From assembly GCA_026119935.1 (NCBI GenBank), contig JALRMH010000020.1:600122-664121 (forward strand): DNA of 64,000 nt, in the 5' to 3' direction. The position numbers and the translations under genes were made by a program. Origin of the DNA: Endothia cerciana. Its lineage: Eukaryota > Ascomycota > Sordariomycetes > Diaporthales > Cryphonectriaceae. Below the pieces are notes generated by a model. The model was not told the origin of the DNA. It saw only the letters and a list, made by a program, of their open reading frames with translations, and searched no databases. Shown here piece after piece: positions 13,020-24,780 of this stretch; positions within the stretch are counted from its first letter, which is position 1; each line of letters starts with the position of its first letter.

Positions 13020-15424
13020 CATGACGACCCTCCCGTGCTGGGTTCGAAGGGAGGTCAGTACGGGTCGAGACACACATATCCCAGGGGAAATAGTACACTT
13101 TTCGCGCCGATACCCGAGGCCGAGGAATCCCTTAAGCAGCTGCTACCGTCCATTACCATCGGAGTAGTTCTGCTGCTCCCGCGGTCTATGGTGTTGGAGC
13201 GAAGAAGGGAGCACGGGGAGCGTGAGAATCAACAGACCCAGTCCTGTCTGTCGAGCAAGATCAAGACGCCACTCGATGACCCCTCGAACCTTGACAATGT
13301 CTACTACGGCAAACCTATATGAGGGTCAAAGAGAGAAAGAGAGAGATAGAGAGAGGGGGGGGGGGGGTTATTGAGTTTGGGTGCCGTCCGTATGGCCGAG
13401 GCATTCACCGTGGAAGTCTCTGGACGGTATGGCATGAAAGCGACGTGGGAACCTAGATTCTGGCAATGGCGCCCGGCTTGTGGGTTGCTGCCGGTAGTCA
13501 CCTCTGAACCGCAAACGCGTGCTTCCACTGCACCCGAATCGCGGGCTGACCGACCGAACGGTCATTTCTAGTGTGTGTTGCCAGACTGCGAGTTAAATAA
13601 ATCCTCCGTTGCACACTGTTCGAGGAGGCAATGTGGCGTCCTCCCGCGATGGGTTGGGTATAAGCTATCCCCTAAGGATAGTAACAGGTCCTATTATTGC
13701 TCTTGGCTGTAATATTCGCATCGGTCCGAGCACGAGTCACGCCTCATCAGATTGGGTGGCAGCTGCCTGCCAGAGGAACACTGTCAGGTATGGCCTTGGA
13801 GGTGGCGGCGGCGCCATCAGCGCTGGACGCATCATGCATGAAATCGTCAGCCCGCAGCCCGCTCGAGCCCCTCGCCCTGACATCTATACGAGTGGCCAAC
13901 TGCTCCGGGCGAGAGAGAGAGAGAGTCTAGGTAACCGATCGTCACCGACGGGGAATCATAGCGAAACGCCATCTTCACTGCTGCCCACTGCCCTCGAGAG
14001 CTGAAGGGGGGGGGGGGGGCCGAGCCGCGTGCGTCGCGGATCATAAAGGACGCCGTTTCCGATCTGGTCGTTCTGCGCCGCGTGTTGCTCACATCACCCG
14101 GACCCTGCTTGGGCTGTATTCTCCGCTCGGCAATCTGCGTCTTGGCTCAAGTGACCGGGTTCAATCCCGCGCGTGTGGCGGCGGTGGGTGTGTGGCCAGC
14201 ACGGCAGAGGTTGCGCTTTTTTACTTGTGGGCCTGGCGTTGTGGTTATGTCGGTAGTCGGGGCTGTCACATACACACGAAGTATCCTGTTCCCTCTAAGC
14301 TTTCGGCACATACCAGCGCATGATCGGTGGTGGGAGATGCCCTTCTGGACAGCAGCCATTTCTGGCTCCCTGGAGCGGGCGATGCAGCGGCGATGCCGCT
14401 GACAGTGCGCCCACACAAACCACCTCCCCCCCCCCCCACAGCGCCGGTGGCAGCGGCTTCCTCATCCCCACCAGGGCCATGAGAAGCGGAGACCCGATGA
14501 ACTATAATAAGAACTTTGAGTGAGGCTCAACAGGCGAATCTCCGGCTCGGTAGCCCACGCCACCGTTTGATGTCGCCTGCGCAGGAACCAGTTGTCAGGC
14601 GCGGGTCCGACCCGGTGGCACACATAATCTTCTGGTGGAATTATGAGCGGCCTGGGGGGGGGTCAAAGCTCTATCGGGACCCTGCGCGGCTGTACCGTCT
14701 GCCTGGAACGTCACCATAGCTAGGTAAAGTGGCGCCAGCATCTCGTCCTCGCCGGTGGGGCGGGTCTTGCTGTCTGCGAGCCATTGCCAGAGGCCGGCCG
14801 ACATAGCCCCCCAGCTCGCTGGCGCCGCGCCGTGATGGATATGATAACAATATGACTGCTCAGGAGTGTGTACAGGAGAACCGAGATCTCATACACAACG
14901 AGATGGCAGCCCACCTGCCTCGATCAGGCATCGCTGGTGATGATCTCCCGCGGCGTTTCTACTGTATCACAAGGAGGCGGCCCCGTGCCCGCTGTGGGAC
15001 ACGAAGGATCTGTGAGCCCCCCACCCCGTCCACGGTAGCCCGAGACCCCGCCAGTGTCAAACAAGCGATGAAGCCTCAGGTTGATTGCAGGCGCGCATGC
15101 GGGGGAGAGACATGCCACCGTCGGAAGGGCCACGGTTGCATCCTACGCCCTGCCGAGGGGCGAGATCTCCGTGTCTACCGTGGGACCTGAACGCCTTCAC
15201 TGCTCCTGGCGGTGACACCTCTGACGCAGGTTCGTATCAGGGGGATGTCACGGTACAGCTCCTGCTGCGAGGGCCCTTTCGAGATGTGACCAGGCCCGGG
15301 ATGGTCTGGCACGGTTCCTACCGGAGGAGGATACTGTCGATGGGGTGACATGACAGTCCTGATGTCGGTATGGGAGGGGAACACTGGTCGGGCTGGCTGG
15401 TGGGTGACTCCGCAAAGAGCCAAC

Positions 15425-15476
15425 GAGTGAGTGGGTGAGTGGGTGAGTGGGTGAGTGGGTGAGTGGGTGAGCGGGT
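15425..15476. repeat. 8-bp tandem repeat, unit GTGAGTGG
   Basis: About six near-perfect copies of an octamer, ending in a diverged copy with GCGGG. Non-coding context. Seen directly. Confidence 0.9.
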
Positions 15477-15769
15477 TGAGTGAGGTTCTGTCTGGTAGCA
15501 ACATACTGTAACGAGAAGATGGGCCAAATTTCCAGGGTCAAGGATGGAAATGTCGCTAGTCCGACGCCAGGCATGGAGGGGCCCTTGTCGATTTCCAGGC
15601 GATATCCAGGCAGGCCCCCCGGTCAGTGCAATGTCAGGCAGGGGTAAGCTCCCACCGGGGCTCGCACCTTCCCCATCTGCAACCCTCTCTAAGTACCTGC
15701 TGGCAGGTCAGGGTCAGGGTCAGGTTCGGGGGCAGGTCGAGAGGGACTTTGCACGAGGAAGGTGAGGAC

Positions 15770-15771
<2 letters not shown>

Positions 15772-15839
<68 letters not shown>
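15772..15839. repeat. (GA)n microsatellite
   Basis: About 33 GA dinucleotides with one AAA interruption near the 3' end, followed by a G-run. Intergenic. Confidence 0.95.
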
Positions 15840-15841
<2 letters not shown>

Positions 15842-17644
15842 GGGGGCAAGCTGGCAAGTGTTACCATAACTCCCACACAGAGAGGGAGACAGAGGGAGAG
15901 AGGACCCTGCCACGCCTCCCCACCTAGGGCACCCCCCCCCCCCCAGCTCTCCCAAACACCACGCCAAGTGCATACCTACATGCTACTATGTTCCATTCTA
16001 TGGTAGTATCACATTACTGTGTAATGGTCTCCCAAACGGTGCTTCAGGGCCTTTCTTCGTCCACAGGAGCCCCGATCTCCCGACTTCCACCCCCCCCCCC
16101 CTTCCTCCTCGTCTCATCAATATTCGTTCCTCCACCCCATGCACAGACTCACAATGCCCCTCTCTCCCCTCCTCACTAATCTTTCTGTAGTCTGCTGATC
16201 ATGACGGTCCTGTCGGGCCCGGCTCCAGCCAAGGTCTCGCAAGCTCAGGCTCATCAGGGCCGTGTCATCTTGGCCCGTTTCCCACCACCTCTGACTCAGC
16301 ATCACAGGAGGGAGGGCACCCGCCAGTTCGGCTCAACCACCACCACCACCAGGTGTTGCTACTATTACTTAGTACCAAGGCCTCCCCTTTCTGGCCTTCT
16401 GGTATTTCATTTCTGGATCTCCCTTCCGGAACTGGCCAGGTCGCAATTTGCATCCGCCAATACTCCCCGGGCCCTGGCCGCAGTTGTCACGCCCTTGTCT
16501 GGTCCTCGAGATTACCGGAGGCCACCTGGGTGGATCACGCTCCCCCGATCCAGGCAAGGATTTGGCTGCCCTGCCCAAAGGGCGCTGTCTGTTCTGGCCT
16601 GCTGCCCTGCCTGGACGTTGCTCTCCGTACGAGGGAGGGGCTTGCCACCCGCTTCAAGATTATCCTCGGACAAGTTGCGTGTCGCCCTCCTCCTGGTCTC
16701 CCCTACTGGTTGATCACCTGTCGACATCTCATCTCCGGGCTCCCCTCAACCGTTCTCGCACCGCCGCCTCCAGCTGGTGGTCCCCTTTTGAGCTGTCCAG
16801 CCCCCCGTCCTGTCCTGCTGTCCCCATCTCTGGCCCCGAGCCCGACCTCTCTCACAACCATCAGTCACGGGCAGAAACACGGCCCAAGGAGAAAGGGGGG
16901 GAGACGAAGACGAAGACGAAGACGAAGACGGGCAGGTCCATTTTGCGCCCTCGCGACTCGACCCCGTACGGAGGGTCCAGAGCACCACGACAGGCCGCAG
17001 CGCAGCGCAGCGCAGCTTCCCGACCAGTCAGTCCACCAGACTGCTGCTGTAGGCTACGACCGGGATGAAAACCCGCCCTCCTCGCCAGGGACGCCTCATA
17101 GTACCATAAGCACAAGGCAGTCTGCCTATCGCGACCGGTTGACCCTTCGCGGGACCTCATATCCGGTGTAGGGATAAGAAGAAGAAAGAAGAAAAGAAAA
17201 ATTTGAAAAAAAAAAAATAAAAAATTAATTATTCGACAGCCGATACAAGACCCTTCCCCTTTGGACGCACCAGACCCCTCCTGTCCATGCACGATCCGGC
17301 AGCCCAGGCCCTGCTGCCGGCTCCACCTCCATGCATGTTTTAAATGAATTCGCAATCTTCGCCCTTGATATAGCTATCGATTGCCCCAGGATTTCTACGT
17401 CTTGTGCCCTGTGGGTTCATCCAGTTTCGGGGGAGGTCACAACCAGAGACTTCACCTCCTCAGATGGGCTTGGGGTGGGAAGTCGTCTCCGCAACCAAAA
17501 CTTCCACCGGCGACCTATAAGGCCTTCCAGGCCTACCTGAGGGGTCAATTGGGCACGGGAGACCGGAGGACAGCTCCAGGTTCGGCGTGGGAAGCGAGCG
17601 TACCGGCATCTCGATCTCGAGGGGGTGGAACCGGCCGAACGAAG

Positions 17645-17692
17645 ATGGGCGGCGCCACCAAGCTAAGGTTCCCTCTGCCGTACAGGCGGCAG

Positions 17693-17740
<48 letters not shown>

Positions 17741-20611
17741 GATCACGAGGTCCAGTCCATCTCGGCGCCCATGACCAGCAAGGCCCAGAAGCTCCTTGGC
17801 ACGGCTGAGATCAACATCGACGCGGCTTCTTCTCCTACCTCCCCCCAGGACTATTCCAGGGCATGGGAGACGCGCTCTGCGGTCTCGGGCGTCAGTGGCA
17901 TCAGCGTCACGGTCTCGGAGTCCACAGCCACGGCGACCGTATCTGTTGCAGAGGAGAGCACCATCACCATCAGGCCGAAGGGCAATGCCAAGGCCGCCTG
18001 GGACCAAGAGTCGGACATAATACCGAAGGGACTGGGGCTGGGTGCCAGCGGTGCAGGGCGCACCCACAACTTGGACACCACGACAGACGCCTCGAGCCTG
18101 CGGAGGCGCCGCTCGAGCTCGACCATCGTATCGTACTACGACAAGACAAAACTGCCACTGTCGATTTCCCAGCAGACGTCGAACTCGGCCATGGCCAAGG
18201 GCCCACCGAACAAGGTCCTGGAAGGCCTGAGCATGGAAGCTCCGCGGCCCGCTCCGTCACCACCGACATCCGCAAAGAAGAAGCCTGGCAGGCTGGACTT
18301 GGCCCACCTGCTCCCCAACGCTGCGTCATCCAGGCTGGCCAGGTTCGCTCAGAGAGGAAACATGGTCCTTGGGCCTGACCTACTGACACGGTCGCCGTCG
18401 GTCATCTCATCGTCACCAGGCGTCTCGCCCTCGTCCTATGAGAGCAGAGCCGAGAAGAAGCTACGGAAGAAGCTGACCAAGGAGAGCCTCAAGAGTCTCC
18501 AGAGCCCACGGGCCGAGGGAAATGGCCCCTGTAGCGCAGACCCCAACGCCGAGCGCTTACGGAACCGTGCAAGTGACACGGGGAATCTACACCATCTCTA
18601 TCAGCATTATGAACAAACATCGTTTCGAGACACCATGCAGCAGGACGAGCAAGCCCCGGCGGCTTCAGGGCGGCCGAGTGGGTACGACCTCGAAGCGGAG
18701 TCGAGGAGCGCCTCTAGGCTGGGCTCACGACAAGGCGCGGCGACATCACCGCCGTCGACCAACAAGACCCGGCACCATGTCTCGCCGTCTTCCAGCTCAA
18801 CCAGCTGGAGGCCGTTCCCTGCATTCTCCCCGGACGAGGAATGTGGCACCATCCTGGAGAACCCTCGTGTATCTGTGACCTCGTCCAATCTGGCCTCGCC
18901 CTCCGGAGACTACGCCACCAGCGTGTCGAGCAGACATACACGCACCTCCAAGGCTTCCAAGAGGACGGAGAGCTTTGCAGACTTTGATCCGAACGCAACC
19001 AGCGTTCTGTCTCTTTCCTCCGATTCCGAGGACGACTACCCGGATCCACCGAAGACGGGGACATCGATCCCCAGCGTGGGCTCCCGCGATGGTAGCTTCA
19101 CCCCGAGTGAGCACCGAAGACCATCAAACTCCTCTCTTTCGCAAGATTCGGTACGCACCCAGCCAAAGAGCCGATTCCGTACCAGTCTGAGCCCGCAGAC
19201 CCCGTTCCTCGCCATCCCGGAGCATGCTCAGAGCGCCACACCGACCCCACCAGCGATCAATCCACGCAGCAGCTCCCTGGGGCCCGCGTTGACGAACGAC
19301 AGCCCGCGGCCTTCTGTGTCTACGACGTCGTCGTCTGCCCGTTCACAATCCAGGCTGTCGCAGGCATCCGTTTCGACTGCCGAATCTGGCCCGGCTCATT
19401 CCTCACGCCCACGGCCAACGGCGAATGCAGCTGGTCCAGGGCAGGCTCCCGAGATCCGTCACGTTGCAATGCTCCAGACCCGGAGCGCGACCCCGGTACA
19501 GAAACAGCCCGAGCCCATCTACGAGCTGTATGGCAGCCCGGTGGCTCAGTCACCAGCCACAAAGAAGACACAGCCGACACCGCCAATGAGCCCGTCCAGC
19601 GTGGAGTTCGTTATCCAAGCCAAACACGACCCCAACAACGAGCGTGATGGCCCCATCCTTACATTGAGTGGTGCCGACTCTGCGGGTGAAGAACGTTTCA
19701 TAGCCGTTACCAAACAGGAGGAGATGCTGCTCGCCGCAATGAGAGCCAAGCGGGCGCTGATGAGAGAGGGCTCGCAGGCGGCGGATGTGGACGAGCTGGA
19801 TCGCGGGAGTGATCTGGTAAAGAGGTCGGCCGCCAAGAAAGAATCCATGTCAAGCATCAGGACGGTGAAGCCGGACACACTGAAGCCACCCCCACTGCAG
19901 ATTCGCCCTGCCCATGGGCGCAGTGGCAGCAAGAACACGACAAAGAAGCTGTACTTTCCCCAGCCGCCCTCCTCGAAGCCAGCGGCGGCCGTGCTGCCAG
20001 GCATGGCGAAACAGGGCGCCCAGGAGCAGGAGCAGGAGCAGGTCTTGATGTACCTCGACCGCACCATCAGCACGATGAACCCCTACGATATGGCCGAGCC
20101 GAGCCCTGATCTCAGCGACTTCGTTATCGACTTCGACGCGGAACAGATTCCGGTACCTCCGGCCCCAGCGGACACAACATCCCATAGCCGGAGCTCGTCT
20201 ACAGCCTCGGCCGCCGGACGCCTCACGCATCCGAAATCCAAGCAGCATCGCCGGCAGTCCAGTCTTGGTCGTCCGCGGCCCGATTCTGAGTTCATGCCCA
20301 GCTACAAGCCGTCGTCACCCGAGCCCACGCCGCCGCTGCCGCCCTATACAAGTACAGATCTGGAAGCGGTGCCTGAGCGCGATGCACCGGGGCCCGGTGC
20401 TCCCAAGGGTCGAAGGATGGGGGATATTATAGAGGATGCATTCAGGCCAGTGTCTCAGAGCACCATTCACGAAGAGGAGGAGGAGGAGGAGGAGGAGGAG
20501 GAGGAGGCGACAGTCGAGCAGGAGGCACCCCCATCGAGAAAGAAGGCTGTGCGGATCAGTGCCGTCGGCCAACAACCGCCGGAGATCGGACAGTGGGGCG
20601 ACGATGGTTGA
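17645..20611 (+). CDS. Low-complexity Ser/Pro-rich protein with poly-Gln and poly-Glu
   Basis: I do not recognise a named family. The first ATG of the long open frame is at 17645 (upstream in-frame sequence has no ATG), giving 988 residues. Visible features are a basic N-terminus, a run of about 16 Gln (nt 17695-17740), a long disordered Ser/Thr/Pro-rich body, and a more conserved-looking segment around nt 19681-19775 that reads RFIAVTKQEEMLLAAMRAKR. A short acidic motif around NPYDMAEPSPDLSDFVIDFD follows, with a poly-Glu run (nt 20476-20508) near the C-terminus. No signal peptide or membrane segment is seen. The disordered composition and short conserved helix suggest a scaffold or regulatory protein, which is inference. 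The frame is continuous, so no intron is needed within it; an upstream non-coding exon is possible. Confidence 0.78.
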
Positions 20612-21341
20612 GCCTGCGCGGAGTTCACCCACGTTGATAAACGAAGCAACTGGTTCAGTATATTACACAGCCTCAAGCAGACGACCCGAGGAGCGACTGG
20701 GCCGCCAGACCTCGTCATTTTTTTTCTCCATTTTCCATCCGTCCTCAAATTCTTCACCAGATTCACGCATAGCCATGGGAGACCAGGAGAGGAGTTTATA
20801 GTGGAATTTGTCAATTGCAACGATGTCGATCATTGATTGTTACGCGGGTTCTGAGGTCTATTGTTACGGAGGCATATGATAATTGTCTCAAGATCATGTC
20901 TCCCTTCTCTGTTTTCGGCGGGCGAATAGGATATACAGGTCAAATGCATGTGTGGGGCGGTCTGTGGTCTGGCTTATATCACTTCGTACCTCTCTCATCT
21001 CGCATCAACACACAACACACATATACCGGGCTGGCTGAACGTATGGGAGAAGCTAGACGGGAGGAAGAAGGACGCCCCAGCCGTGGGTGTATGCTTGTAT
21101 AGCGGAGGTTCCCGGGACGACAATGATACCACTACAATAGTTTTAATAAATACTTCGCGGATTACATCTGCGTATCGAACAGCATCCGTACCATCTGGAC
21201 AGCCTCGACCGTGGATATTGCTCGGCAGCCGCACCGGATCAGCGGGGTGCTTGACACTGTCGATTTAAAAAATTAAAAAAAAAAGAAAAAGAAAACCCTT
21301 CCTTTTATCTTGGCTAACATTCTCCCTATTTATTCATCTTA
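20612..21341. other. Convergent intergenic region
   Basis: Lies between the ends of the poly-Gln gene (+) and the Clr5 gene (-). It should hold both 3' UTRs, and A/T-rich stretches near 21265-21295 fit a poly(A) region for the minus-strand gene. No coding sequence seen. Confidence 0.6.
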
Positions 21342-23007
21342 TTATATAAATTGGGGCGTGTTCGGCGTCAGGCTCTCGTATGGGCTCGAAGCGGAAGAGA
21401 AATCTGAGCAACTGGAAACATTACCTGATGGGCTCCACCCAGTAATCGAAACATTACCTGCTGGGCTCGACCCAGTGAGCGAGTGTGACGGCTGCTGGAA
21501 AGGCCACTGCTCTTCCCAACAGACCAGTAAACTCCCGTTGTCCACCCCACGCGCCTTTTGGAGGAAACTCAGGGCCGCGTGTCTCGCGGCGCCCTGGGCC
21601 CCCCGGTTTAGCATCTCCTGATAGACACCCGCAATGATCGGGTTCAGGTAGTAGTTGCGCCCCTCCTCAGCCTCCATCACGACCATCATGTCAGCCTTGG
21701 ACTGCAGGGTCCGGAGGCTCCTCTCGTCACTCTCGCCGTACTGCTCGTCACACCTCCTCAGGCTCTCGTCGATGATCTTGGACATGACCTCGAGCATGTT
21801 GCCCTTGTCGCCGTGGTCCAGCCAGCTGCGGACGCTGTCGGCGGGCAGCGCGGGCTCCGAGACTCCGTCCAGCGAGATGAGCGACCCCCAGGCCTGGGTC
21901 GTCACCGCCCACGCCCGGAACGCCACCTCGCCCAGCTCGCCGTCCGGCACGGTGGTCAGGCTCCGCAGGACCTGCTGCAGCGGGTGTTCGGCGTTCAGCC
22001 CCAGGGACTGGGCGACGGCCCCCCCGTACTTGAGCAGGGCCTTCATGACGGCCCAGAACTGGCGGCCCTCGACGTCGTCCCCGGGCATGTAGCAGCCCGC
22101 CTGCAGGATGAACATGTACAGGGAGCACAGGATGCTCGAGGGCTGGCACCGGATCATGGCCTCGACCTCCCGGGGCGCGTCGCGCATGTGCACGAGCGCC
22201 CCGTCCATGTCGCCCCGCTCCAGGCTGTCCCGGACCCCGGCCGTGAAGCGGCCCCACCGCACCGCGTGGCCCTTGTCGCGCGCCAGCGCCCGCGCCGCCT
22301 CGGGCACGCTGGTCAGCTCGTCCCCGTGCCGCCCGAACGTGTAGGTGCGGCTGTGCACGAAGACGACCTCGTACACGCGCAGCGCCTCGGGGGTCTTGAC
22401 GCCCCAGGGCACCAGGCGGCGCTGTCGATACCTCTGCTGCTGCTGCTGTAGTGCATGCCGGACCATCGCCAGCTGCTGCTGCTGCTGATCCTGCTGCAGG
22501 GTTCTGTTGTTGTTGTTGTTGGCGGTGGTGATGGATAATGATGATGATGATGATGAGGAGGAGGAGGAGTTGCAGGAGGAGTTGTTGTTATTGCTGCTGC
22601 TGTTGCTACTGATGGTGATACTGCCGTTATTGGCCGGGGCGCGCGCGCGCTTCCGCCTGACGTGCTCGGCCAGCCTGTCGACATCGACGAGCTGGCCGTT
22701 GGCGAGGCGCACCTGGGTCTTGCTCGGGGTGTCGACGGAGTCGACGTAGCGGCTCTTGAATGCCTCGTGGACGGCGCGGTCGTCGGCGCCTGGCCGCACC
22801 TGGATGTTCTTGCGCCAGCCCCACTCGGCGAGGCGCCGCTTGAAGGACCGCTCCGTGGCGACGAAGCCGAAGTCGGCCCGCATGGTCTCCATGACCTCCT
22901 TGAGGGTCCTGTCCTCGTCCATGTACAGCCGCTGCATCATCGGCTTGTACTCGGTCCACTTGGTCCGGCCGGGGCGTGCCTTGATGGGCCTCCCGCGCAG
23001 GGCGAGG

Positions 23008-23038
<31 letters not shown>

Positions 23039-23210
23039 TCGCTGCTGCCGCCGCCGCGGGCGCCGCCCCTCCTCCTCCTCCTCCCGCCCCGTCCTTCCTG
23101 CCTGCTACCACCACCCCGCCTGGTAGTGGTGGTAATGGTGATGGTGATGGTGATGGTGATGATTGCATCACCAGGACCGCGCCGCGCGTCTCTGTTCCTG
23201 CCCTCCCCAT
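21342..23210 (-). CDS. Clr5-domain protein
   Basis: A 622-residue protein read from ATG at 23210 (MGRAGTETRG) to TAA at 21342-21344 without introns. Sequence further upstream in frame lacks an ATG. After a disordered N-terminus rich in Ser-Pro, Gly, Ala and Pro, residues about 84-136 match the Clr5 domain (PF14420): WTEYKPMMQRLYMDEDRTL, then the E-R-S-F-K-R-R-L-x-E-W-G-W-R-K-N core. The domain is named after S. pombe Clr5 and is common at the N-terminus of fungal proteins of unknown role. A long low-complexity linker (Asn, Ser and Gln runs, nt 22440-22620) separates it from a helical C-terminal half. The last 50 residues carry a short internal duplication ending in GNVS. A nuclear or heterochromatin-related role is possible by family name only. 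Confidence 0.85.
22437..22620 (-). repeat. Trinucleotide tracts encoding Gln, Asn and Ser runs in the Clr5 gene
   Basis: Consecutive imperfect CTG, GTT, ATG and GAG-type triplet runs (plus-strand view) code for homopolymeric residues in the linker of the Clr5 protein. All are in frame, so length changes would not break the reading frame. Confidence 0.85.
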
Positions 23211-24780
23211 GGTGGACGCTCGGGAGAAGCTGGTCGACCGGGGAAGGGCGAAGGTTGCGCGTGAGTGCGAGTGTGTGTGTTGAAAGTGGGGGGGTGAAGG
23301 GGCGAGTCTCCCGCGCGCGCCGGAAGAAGTATAGACAAGGTTTAACAATCCGGTTGATTGAGGCGTCGGCTGATGCAGGAACACAGCGCTCACACACACA
23401 CACACACACGCGACGAGAGGATCGAGACAGATGCCCGCCTCTTGATGGGAGCTCCTCCGGGCCGCTTATACCTCCCTTTGAGTCAGAAGGGGGGGAGGGA
23501 CTCGCTGGGGACCTGAGAGATGAGGCTGTGGCGATGATGATGACGACGACGATGGTGATAGTGGTGATGATGATGACCGGATCGGTTGAGATGATGCCCC
23601 TTCGGCACGGGCAGGGGGGGGAAATGAGAGCTGATGAGCAGCCGTGGCCCTACGTGCCTGGATCCCAGGGTTCCCCGTGCTTCCAGCAGGGGGGCGGAGC
23701 ATGCGAGCGCGAGGGGACACGGCGAGGTGATTGGAGGGCTCATCTTGGGAGGATTCCAACCCCGGCCTAACCGATGTACAATTGCTACCATGGTAAATGC
23801 AAGCGGGGATTGATCTCCCCCCCCCTTTCTGTCGTAGCGTCTCCTCCCTCGTCTCTGGCCCCCAAGGGGATGTGTCAGCACCAAGAAGGCCGGATCGGGA
23901 CGAGGCGCACGGGCAGACAGACAGACATCTTGGTGGGCTCGATCGACCGTTTACATAAAACCACCCGGGGGAGGGGGCGAAGGGAGATCGGAGGGCGCCA
24001 GGATGGAGGGAACCTTGGGAGGAGAGGACGCCCGTGTGCGGTTTCGGTGTTTAGCAAGTGTCCGGGACGGAGAGACAAACCAGGCCCCCTCCAGTACTAT
24101 TATGGCACAAGAGAGAATAGGCTGGCTCATAGGTACTACGGCCCGCGGCAGGCCTCGGGAAGACGACAACGCGCACTGTAGTGAAAGGCTGCTGGTTTTG
24201 GTAACAAGACAAAAAAACAAAGGCCCAGTTTTCGGTTCGTTGCCACGACGTAACCCGTACAGTACAAGTGAGATGTTCAGATGAGGTATAGAGACACGAA
24301 ATACGCCGCAGAGTGCCTCCTTTACACGACGACAAAGGAAAAGACAGAGCGAAAAGGAAGGGAAACAAAAAGAGGTTCCGGGTGTTTTGGATATCGGTGC
24401 CGCCCAGCTCATCATCAGAAGACTCGTCACGTCACTCCCCGATCGTGTCCATCGATGACTTCCTCGTCGATAGATCTGCCCCGCCGTTTTCCCCCAGTAT
24501 TACACCCCAGGACAAAGAAGAGATCACGCTCATCCTGCGAAGGGGGGCGGGGGCGGAAGAAGAGTCAGTACGCTGGAGGGTCTGCTTCGGAAAGGGAGGG
24601 GGGGGGGGGAAGGGGAAGGGGAAGGGGAAGGAGGTCTCGGGTGGAACTAGATGAGTCAAGACGCAAGGTGACGGGACCAGCGAGGCACTCACAGATGCAC
24701 ACCGGAGAGGAGGAGGGAGGAGGACGGGGGTCGAGTGAACGGTCCGAGAGCGAGACACCTATAGGCATACAGACAGGTAC
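23211..24780. other. Intergenic region upstream of the Clr5 gene and downstream of the ankyrin gene
   Basis: Carries CA/GT dinucleotide tracts (about 23270-23280 and 23391-23409), GAT-type triplet tracts (23532-23575), and a G-run with GGGGAA repeats (24596-24632). It should contain the Clr5 promoter and the 3' UTR of the ankyrin gene. No convincing gene on either strand. Confidence 0.55.

Larger units (their letters stand above)
13020..17644. other. Intergenic, microsatellite-rich region; no supported gene
   Basis: Contains G-runs (13357-13368, 14006-14018), C-runs (about 14427, 15932, 16090), an 8-bp tandem repeat (15425-15476), a long GA dinucleotide tract (15772-15839), a short GACGAA repeat (about 16910-16929) and an A-rich stretch (17180-17226). 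Open frames around 16.2-17.2 kb are CT-rich and translate to low-complexity Pro/Ser/Arg sequence without domains. The last 0.5-1 kb probably holds the promoter and leader of the gene at 17645. Confidence 0.6.

Noticed and set aside
14145..14180. GGGTTCAATCCCG, resembling a tRNA T-arm
   Set aside because: Only four of five T-stem pairs form, and no matching acceptor or anticodon stem is found upstream.
16353..17171. 272-residue frame upstream of the poly-Gln gene
   Set aside because: Low-complexity Pro/Ser/Arg sequence in CT-rich DNA, overlapping other equally poor frames; more likely promoter or leader.
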